From CAZGOM01 sp964542875 (lineage in GTDB: Bacteria > Planctomycetota > Phycisphaerae > Phycisphaerales > Phycisphaeraceae), in assembly GCA_964542875.1 (NCBI GenBank), contig CAZIWA010000169.1, forward strand, positions 1 through 10,210: a stretch of DNA of 10,210 nt. The letters are read 5' to 3'. Of this stretch, positions 5,325-10,210 are shown piece by piece (positions within the stretch are counted from its first letter, which is position 1; every line of letters begins with the position of its first letter). Both the position numbers and the translations under genes were made by a program. The notes below the pieces were generated by a model, which worked only from the letters and a program-made list of their open reading frames with translations, was not told the DNA's origin and ran no database searches.

Positions 5325-8300
5325 ATGGGGGCTTGTTTGAAGAAGAGCACCGTCATCATGGCCAGCGCGGGGTCGGGCAAGACGTTCCGGCTGTCGCTGC
5401 GGTTTATCGGGCTGGTGGCGGGAAGCGGTGATGAAGCAATGGCTGCGCGGGTGCTGGCGACGACGTTTTCACGCAAGGCGGCGGCGGAGATTTTAGAGCG
5501 TGTGGTGCTGAGGCTGTCGACGGCGTGCCTGGATAAGAAAGAGTCGCAGCGGCTGTCAGCGGAACTGCTGAAATACGAAGGCGTGGCGGTGACGGACTTC
5601 AAACCGGTGCTGGCACGGGTGGCAAAGGTGCTGCACCGGCTGCAGGTGTCCACGCTGGACAGTTACTTCGCGCGGATCGGGAATTGCTTCAAGCAGGAAC
5701 TGGACCTGCCGACGGGTGCGGGAGTGATGGAGGAAGAGCACACGCTGGTGGAGCCGGTGCGGCTGGAAGCGATCACGGATGTGCTGGAAGAGATCGATCT
5801 GGTCGATGTGATGGAACAGCTCCGGCGGGTGCATTCGGGGGCGATGAGCCAGACGGTGCTGGGGGATCTGACATCGCTGGTGAAGGAAGTTTACGCGCTG
5901 GTGCGGGAGGCCCCGGAGGCTGCGCTGTGGTCGAAATTGCCCAAGCGAGCGGAGCGATCACAGATGCAGATGGAGGGGTTGTTTGCGGAGATTGAGGCGT
6001 TTGCGAAGGGACAGAAAGCGCAATTGGGAGATGCGCTGAGGTGGGTGACGCGGTATGCGCGGGAGAATGAGGATTGGTCGGAGTTGATCGGCAAGCCGAT
6101 TCTGGGGAGCGTGAGAGCAGGGACGAATAAGTTTGGGAGGAGTGCGATTCCGGATGCGATATTGCCTGCGCTGAAGGTGTTTGTGGAAGAGGTGGAGGCA
6201 CGCACAGTGAACCTGCTGGCGCGGCAGACGGAGGCGACGTATGCGTGGGCGGGCCTTTTTGCGGTGAAATTCGACAAGCTGAGGCGAGAACGGGGGATGG
6301 TGTTCTTTTCGGATGTGCCGCGTGCGCTGGCGACGCGGCTGATGAACGATGAGGCGCTTGGCCAAGGCGTGACCGAGCAGATTCATTACCGGCTGGATGG
6401 GCGCACGGAGCACCTGCTGCTGGATGAGTTTCAGGACACGAGCGTCCAGCAGTGGAGCGTGCTCAAACGCTCGGCGTCTGAAATCATGAGTCGGGATAAT
6501 GAGTCGCTGTTTATTGTGGGGGACGTGAAGCAGGCAATCTATGGGTGGCGCGGCGGGTGCCCGGAGATTTTCAGGCATGTGAGCGAGTCGCTGGGGATGG
6601 ATGACGATGCGCTGGAGGCGATGAACGAGAACTGGCGGTCGTCGCAGAAAATCCTGGATGTGGTGAACCGGGTTTTTACGGAGGTGAGCGCGCTTCCAAC
6701 GATCAAGGGATTCAGCGAAGAAGAGTTGATTCAAGAGTCAGTGGACCAAACCGCCGGGCAGTGGCAGGCGGCGTTCGGGACGCATGTGGCGGGTAAGGAT
6801 ATGCCGGGGTATGTGGAGTTTCGCACGCCGGCAGAGAGCAAGGGGGCGATGGCCGAAGGAGCCGAGACGGAGGAGCCTGCGGAAGAAGGGGAGGAGGGGG
6901 CGGCCTCGAGCGGAAAGCTGAAACACCAGCAGGCGACCGCGGAGTTTGTGCGTGATCTGCATCTGAAACATCCAGAAAAGACGGTGTGCGTGCTGGTTTC
7001 AACCAATGCGACGGGGTTTGCCATTTTGGGGGCGCTGCGGCGGCTGGGGGTGAATGCGTCAGGGGAAACGGGAGTGCGCATCGCGGGGGACCCGGCGGTG
7101 GCCGCGGTGCTGGCAGGGCTGCAACTGGCGGATCACCCAGGCGACCGGACGGCGGCGTTTCATGTGGTGAATTCACCTCTGGGGAAAGTGGTGGGTTTGG
7201 AAGGGGCTGGGGTGCCGACGGCGGAGCAGACGGGGGCATACGCGCTGGCGACGCGAGACCGGATTGCAGAGCTGGGGTATGCGGGGCTGGTGTCGCAGTG
7301 GGCCAAGAAACTGGCGATGGAATGCTCGCCGGAGAACATGCGGCGGCTGTGGCAGTTGGTGCAGCTTGTGCAGGAGCATGAGGCGCTGGGGCCGGTGCGC
7401 CCGGGCGACCTGGCACGGGCGGTGAAGGAGACGCAGGTGCAGGAGCCTGTGCCGGCGAAAGTGCGGGTGATGACGATCTACCGGTCCAAGGGGCTGGAGT
7501 TCGACATCGTGGTGATGCCGGAACTGACGCGGAGGATGGGGAACATCCAGAACATCAAGTGCGTGGTGCTGCGGGAGACAAAAGCAGACCCCATAGAAGC
7601 GGTGTACCGGTACCCCAACAAAAGTGTTTTGAAGCTTGCCCCGGTGGATGTGACGCGGGCGTATTGCTCGGAATTGCGGTCGCGGCTGACGGATGAACTG
7701 TGCGCGTTGTATGTGGGGATGACACGGGCCCGGAGCGCACTTTATCTGCTTGCGCCCGTGGCGCAAAAGACCGTCGGAGGGAAAGCCAAAGCCGCGAACA
7801 GGACGTTTTTATCCCTGCTGGAAGAGGCGCTGGGGGTGGAGCACGACCTGACCGTGGAAGCAGATAAGGTGCTGTATCAATACGGGGATGCGCAGTGGGA
7901 CAAGGCGGCCGGCCAGGAGCAGATGATGCTGGGCTGGGAAAGAGCGACAGTGCCGGTGCTGACGGCGACGGGCGTGGGGGCGCGGTCGCTGGCGACGATT
8001 TCGCCTTCAAGCCTGGAGGCGGGAGCGACAGTGAAAGTGGAAGACCTGCTGGCGCTGGAGAAGCCGGTGAACAGGAAACGAGGCGTGGTGTTTCACGCGT
8101 GGTTTGAGGATGTGGAGTATGTGAGCCAAGCGGACCCGGTACCGACAGTGAAGCAACTGGTGAAAACGGCGAACGAGCGGTTTCCGGGATTGCCGGCGGA
8201 GGAGCTGGAGAAATGGGCGGTGAGCTTTGCCCAGGTGATGGCGCAACCGGTGGTTCGCGAGGCGCTGGCGCGTCCTTTTGACATGCAGGGTTTGCAGCCT

Positions 8301-8621
8301 GAACTTTGGCGCGAACGGAATTTCGTGGTGATGGATGACGGCAAGCTGATGCAGGGGCAGTTTGACCGGGTGCTGATCGGCAAGGAGCACGACGGCAAAG
8401 CGGTGTGGGCATGCCTGATGGATTTCAAGACGGATAAGTGGTCGCCTGAGGCGGTGAAGGGATATCGGCCTCAGATGAGGGCGTATATGCGGGCGCTTTC
8501 ACGGGTGCTGGGGATTCCAATGCGGGCGGTGACGTGCGCGATGATTTTCGTCGGGGGCGAGCCGCGGGTGCAGCGGATCGACGGCGGGGAATTGGGGGAG
8601 GACGGGGAACGCGAGGGATAA
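5325..8621 (+). CDS. addA: AddA-like UvrD-family helicase-nuclease
   Basis: The 1098-residue product from ATG 5325 carries all core UvrD/Rep helicase motifs: Walker A ASAGSGKT (13-20), Ia (TTFSRKAAAE), II DEFQDT (367-372), III GDVKQAIYGWRGG (399-411), IV NWRS (436-439), V TIYRSKGLEF (717-726) and VI YVGMTRAR (796-803). An acidic linker follows motif IV. The C-terminus is a RecB-type nuclease: His924, Asp1014 in FDRV, DFKTD (1033-1037, Lys1035) and QMRAY (1050-1054). It should be the 3'-5' motor and one of two nucleases in the AddAB end-resection complex. The N-terminus is short and lacks the usual Q-motif segment; motif V has Tyr where His is common. ATG 5325 has no clear Shine-Dalgarno site. 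TTG 5274 is less likely because it would add repeat-encoded Gly/Trp residues; TTG 5337 is possible. Confidence 0.87.
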   Translation: MGACLKKSTVIMASAGSGKTFRLSLRFIGLVAGSGDEAMAARVLATTFSRKAAAEILERVVLRLSTACLDKKESQRLSAELLKYEGVAVTDFKPVLARVAKVLHRLQVSTLDSYFARIGNCFKQELDLPTGAGVMEEEHTLVEPVRLEAITDVLEEIDLVDVMEQLRRVHSGAMSQTVLGDLTSLVKEVYALVREAPEAALWSKLPKRAERSQMQMEGLFAEIEAFAKGQKAQLGDALRWVTRYARENEDWSELIGKPILGSVRAGTNKFGRSAIPDAILPALKVFVEEVEARTVNLLARQTEATYAWAGLFAVKFDKLRRERGMVFFSDVPRALATRLMNDEALGQGVTEQIHYRLDGRTEHLLLDEFQDTSVQQWSVLKRSASEIMSRDNESLFIVGDVKQAIYGWRGGCPEIFRHVSESLGMDDDALEAMNENWRSSQKILDVVNRVFTEVSALPTIKGFSEEELIQESVDQTAGQWQAAFGTHVAGKDMPGYVEFRTPAESKGAMAEGAETEEPAEEGEEGAASSGKLKHQQATAEFVRDLHLKHPEKTVCVLVSTNATGFAILGALRRLGVNASGETGVRIAGDPAVAAVLAGLQLADHPGDRTAAFHVVNSPLGKVVGLEGAGVPTAEQTGAYALATRDRIAELGYAGLVSQWAKKLAMECSPENMRRLWQLVQLVQEHEALGPVRPGDLARAVKETQVQEPVPAKVRVMTIYRSKGLEFDIVVMPELTRRMGNIQNIKCVVLRETKADPIEAVYRYPNKSVLKLAPVDVTRAYCSELRSRLTDELCALYVGMTRARSALYLLAPVAQKTVGGKAKAANRTFLSLLEEALGVEHDLTVEADKVLYQYGDAQWDKAAGQEQMMLGWERATVPVLTATGVGARSLATISPSSLEAGATVKVEDLLALEKPVNRKRGVVFHAWFEDVEYVSQADPVPTVKQLVKTANERFPGLPAEELEKWAVSFAQVMAQPVVREALARPFDMQGLQPELWRERNFVVMDDGKLMQGQFDRVLIGKEHDGKAVWACLMDFKTDKWSPEAVKGYRPQMRAYMRALSRVLGIPMRAVTCAMIFVGGEPRVQRIDGGELGEDGEREG

Positions 8622-8635
8622 GAACAAGAGGAAGG
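8615..8635. repeat. Weak heptamer-like patch at the addA stop
   Basis: GGGATAA (8615-8621) contains the TAA stop of addA, and GAACAAG and AGGAAGG follow in 7-base phase. GGGATAA is identical to units at 3110-3116 and 9897-9903. Only three units, so this could be chance. Confidence 0.25.
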
Positions 8636-8919
8636 CGTCTTTGGGATCCCTACGCGCCCGGGTTATCGCGTTGGATGCGGAGGTGGAATTCATTCGTCGA
8701 TGCCGATTGAGAATGCGGAGTCTGCACGTGTTTTGAGTGCCCAACGGGATACCGGCGGGCAAGGCGATGAGTGCCACGGGGATTATTCGATACCCCTGCG
8801 TGTGGGCGGACATCAAGATGCGAGGGCCCGGCACCGGCGGGCGCGTGAAAAAGTGCTTATAGTTTGGTAGGCGATGTTGTTATAGTCTTTGAATTACCTT
8901 TCTTTCCAGCGGGATCTTT
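8622..8919. other. Intergenic region between addA and the pseudopilin gene
   Basis: These 298 bases hold no confident gene. A + strand frame from GTG 8737 to TAG 8862 (41 codons) has about 80% G/C third positions but no recognisable product and no good ribosome site. The right end carries TTATAGT twice (8857-8863 and 8880-8886), the second copy forming a likely promoter. No strong intrinsic terminator follows addA; the best stem is only 5 base pairs (8826-8830 with 8838-8842). Confidence 0.4.
8878..8886 (+). promoter_or_regulatory. Extended -10 promoter element of the pseudopilin gene
   Basis: TGTTATAGT is an extended -10 (TGn plus TATAGT, five of six matches). It would start transcription near 8893, about 27 bases before ATG 8920. 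There is no good -35, as expected for some extended -10 promoters. A second TATAGT sits 23 bases upstream at 8858-8863. Confidence 0.4.
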
Positions 8920-9885
8920 ATGTTGAAATTTGCCGATGCACGCGGGCGTGGTTTTTCCCTGGTTGAACTGCTGGTGGTGATCGCCATCGTGGCGGTGCTC
9001 ACGGCGGTGCTGCTGCCTTCGCTGAGCACGGCGCGGGAGGTGGCACGCGATGCGGTGTGCAAATCCAATCAACGACAGCTGGCGGTGGCGGGGATGAATT
9101 ACCGAAGCGACTACGGCGTGTATCTGCCCAGCTACCAATCGCAGACCAACGATCCCAACATCAATACGGACGGGGATGGCGGAACATCGCCGGGGAACTT
9201 CGGTTCGTCCGGGCCGGGGCTGCTGCACATGGGCGGGTATGTTTCGTTTCCGCTTGGGTTTTATTCCAGCGGCGCGGTGGGAAGCAAGTCCGGGCAACTG
9301 CAGGCGGCGAGAAGGTCAACGGTGATTTTGTGTCCTTCGGGGCAGTACTACGGTCCGCCTGCCGCGCCGGGGGCGATGGCGTATGTGATTTTTCCGGGAT
9401 CGCCCGATGGGCTGGACGCGATCACGCGCACGCAAGACGGGTATGACGTCTCTCGCGCGGGGACGACGATGCGGTCCGGCGGATATGACCCGCTGACTTC
9501 GTATATCCAGTCGTATGCGGTGAACAGCCGGTTCAGCGTGGCAATCACGGTGCCCGGCGGGACACCGCGGACGGGGTACACGGCGGTGAAGCAGATCACG
9601 CCCGGTGTGCAGGAATCAAAGCTGCTGGTGTGGGCGGAATACTTTCAGCGTGATGGGCTGACGCATTCATATCGGATTTCCATGTCGACGCTGCGGGGCA
9701 CTTCGTCGGAACTGAGCATGCCGCGGTATGGGTATTACCGGACGCCGCATGGCGGGAACATGACGTCGGGGAACTGGTCGGCGGTGGATGGGCATGTGGC
9801 GACGTTTAAGATCAGCCAGGTGATGGCGGCGTGGAGCGCGGCAAATGTGACGCTGGCGGCGGCGGAGTTGCCGTTTGAGTATTGA
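8920..9885 (+). CDS. Prepilin-type N-terminal protein, H-Xn-DG family
   Basis: The 321-residue product starts at ATG 8920, with a weak GGGA five bases upstream. Residues 1-11 are a short basic leader ending in Gly, then FSLVE (12-16) with Glu at mature position +5: the type IV prepilin/pseudopilin cleavage and methylation motif. A hydrophobic helix (about 17-34) follows, then the VCKSNQRQLAVAGMNY segment typical of the family leading into YLPSY. Near the C-terminus is His277 and Asp290-Gly291. The usual family motif is H-X9-DG; here the gap is 12 residues. Such proteins are abundant and multicopy in planctomycetes, with DUF1559 relatives; their exact role is unclear, probably a surface or secretion-linked pseudopilin fold processed by prepilin peptidase. 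No type II secretion or pilus genes are adjacent, so it is an orphan with its own promoter. Confidence 0.8.
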   Translation: MLKFADARGRGFSLVELLVVIAIVAVLTAVLLPSLSTAREVARDAVCKSNQRQLAVAGMNYRSDYGVYLPSYQSQTNDPNINTDGDGGTSPGNFGSSGPGLLHMGGYVSFPLGFYSSGAVGSKSGQLQAARRSTVILCPSGQYYGPPAAPGAMAYVIFPGSPDGLDAITRTQDGYDVSRAGTTMRSGGYDPLTSYIQSYAVNSRFSVAITVPGGTPRTGYTAVKQITPGVQESKLLVWAEYFQRDGLTHSYRISMSTLRGTSSELSMPRYGYYRTPHGGNMTSGNWSAVDGHVATFKISQVMAAWSAANVTLAAAELPFEY

Positions 9886-9889
9886 ATGT

Positions 9890-9924
9890 GAGGAAAGGGA
9901 TAAGGTAAAAGGAATAAGGCAGAC
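9890..9924. repeat. Heptamer array, consensus near GGNAWAA
   Basis: Five 7-base units start at 9890, 9897, 9904, 9911 and 9918, beginning four bases after the pseudopilin stop codon. The middle three are GGGATAA, GGTAAAA and GGAATAA; the outer two are diverged. Composition and the shared GGGATAA unit match the array inside addB at 3089-3123. Confidence 0.65.
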
Positions 9925-9935
9925 AAAATGAAAGT

Positions 9936-9949
9936 CAGCCCCCAGGCTG
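9936..9949 (+). terminator. Weak candidate terminator after the pseudopilin gene
   Basis: CAGCC (9936-9940) pairs with GGCTG (9945-9949) around a four-base loop, followed by CATTGTTT. The stem is short and the U tract broken, so termination would be weak. Confidence 0.2.
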
Positions 9950-10023
9950 CATTGTTTCGCGTTTTCAGTACATAGGCCACGAAGTTTACGGGTGGGAAGA
10001 CATATAGGGGGACGCGTATAAGA

Positions 10024-10047
10024 CATGCTCACGCGGACGAGAGCATG
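10024..10047. repeat. Seven-base-pair hairpin next to REP-like copy 2
   Basis: CATGCTC (10024-10030) pairs perfectly with GAGCATG (10041-10047) around a ten-base loop. It ends 7 bases before the second copy of the REP-like sequence, so the two may form one composite element. No U tract follows. Confidence 0.5.
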
Positions 10048-10054
10048 GCACCCG

Positions 10055-10088
10055 GCCCGAATACCCTCTCTTGCGCGTTGAGCTAACG
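10055..10088. repeat. REP-like element, copy 2
   Basis: This matches 2010-2043 at 30 of 34 positions in the same orientation: the first 14 bases are identical, then TGCGCGT and GCTAACG blocks are largely kept. The GTTAGC arm and TTT-loop hairpin of copy 1 are missing; the hairpin at 10024-10047 occupies that side instead. Confidence 0.6.
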
Positions 10089-10100
10089 CTACAACGCTAC
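10085..10100. repeat. Tandem octamer AACGCTAC x2
   Basis: AACGCTAC occurs twice in direct succession (10085-10092 and 10093-10100), overlapping the right end of REP-like copy 2. It may be a short slippage duplication. Confidence 0.6.
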
Positions 10101-10133
10101 ATGTGACAAACAGATGATTAGTGTCGGGAATAC

Positions 10134-10156
10134 GCGTCGATTATTCGGCGCATTTT
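10134..10156 (+). terminator. Candidate intrinsic terminator
   Basis: GCGTCGA (10134-10140) pairs with TCGGCGC (10145-10151), with one G-U pair, around a TTAT loop, followed by ATTTT. It resembles a modest rho-independent terminator on the + strand, about 250 bases past the pseudopilin gene. Confidence 0.3.
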
Positions 10157-10210
10157 CGCATTCAAAGGCGGCCCTCACCCCAATACGGTCGAGTTAAGGA
10201 TGAAGAGGTC

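Larger units (their letters stand above)
9925..10210. other. Non-coding right edge
   Basis: No gene is supported in these 286 bases. They hold a weak stem (9936-9949), a 7-base-pair hairpin (10024-10047), the second REP-like copy (10055-10088), an 8-base tandem pair (10085-10100) and a terminator-like hairpin (10134-10156). An ATG at 10200 leaves only a few codons before the edge and has no well-spaced ribosome site. Confidence 0.4.

Noticed and set aside
2186..8621. A phage-defence reading of the two-gene helicase-nuclease pair
   Set aside because: Both genes match ordinary AddB and AddA in length, order and motifs, and no extra defence-type domain or partner gene is present.
8499..8834. 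111-codon minus-strand frame across the end of addA and the following gap
   Set aside because: It overlaps the addA nuclease C-terminus antisense by about 120 bases, has no recognisable motif and no clear ribosome site.

Overview
The window is GC-rich, with all genes on the + strand and strongly G-rich coding strands (GGG, CGG, GTG and GAG codons are frequent). It most resembles a Planctomycetota chromosome, perhaps Phycisphaerae. The grounds are a planctomycete-style pseudopilin-like protein (prepilin N-terminus plus an H-Xn-DG C-terminus), a lipoprotein with a glycosidase-like barrel, and patches of degenerate short repeats between genes. The lineage is inferred from gene style, not from a marker gene.

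Layout: (1) 2-199, the 3' end of an unrecognised gene cut by the left edge. (2) 592-1914, a predicted lipoprotein with a glycoside-hydrolase-like TIM barrel. (3) 2186-5200, AddB-like nuclease subunit. (4) 5325-8621, AddA-like helicase-nuclease subunit. (5) 8920-9885, a prepilin-type N-terminal protein. (6) 9886-10210, non-coding sequence with hairpins and repeats. No tRNA, rRNA, CRISPR array, transposase or phage gene is visible.

The functional core is the addB-addA pair, which should encode one two-nuclease helicase complex that resects DNA double-strand ends for RecA recombination. The lipoprotein and the pseudopilin have no evident link to it.

The most interesting structure lies between the genes. 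Degenerate tandem arrays with a 7-base period occur at or just after the 3' ends of the left-edge ORF (191-218), the lipoprotein gene (1926-1953), addB (5186-5206) and the pseudopilin gene (9890-9924), with a weaker one at the end of addA (8615-8635). A related A/G-rich heptamer array sits in frame inside addB (3089-3123). These recall the STRR heptanucleotide repeats of filamentous cyanobacteria. Other repeats have periods of 8 (137-160) and 19 (5237-5274). There is also a REP-like sequence present twice (2010-2043 and 10055-10088), two G-quadruplex-type motifs, and a run of ten G inside addB that could make the gene prone to slippage. I see no new multi-gene system; the novelty is in these repeats and their intrusion into coding sequence.
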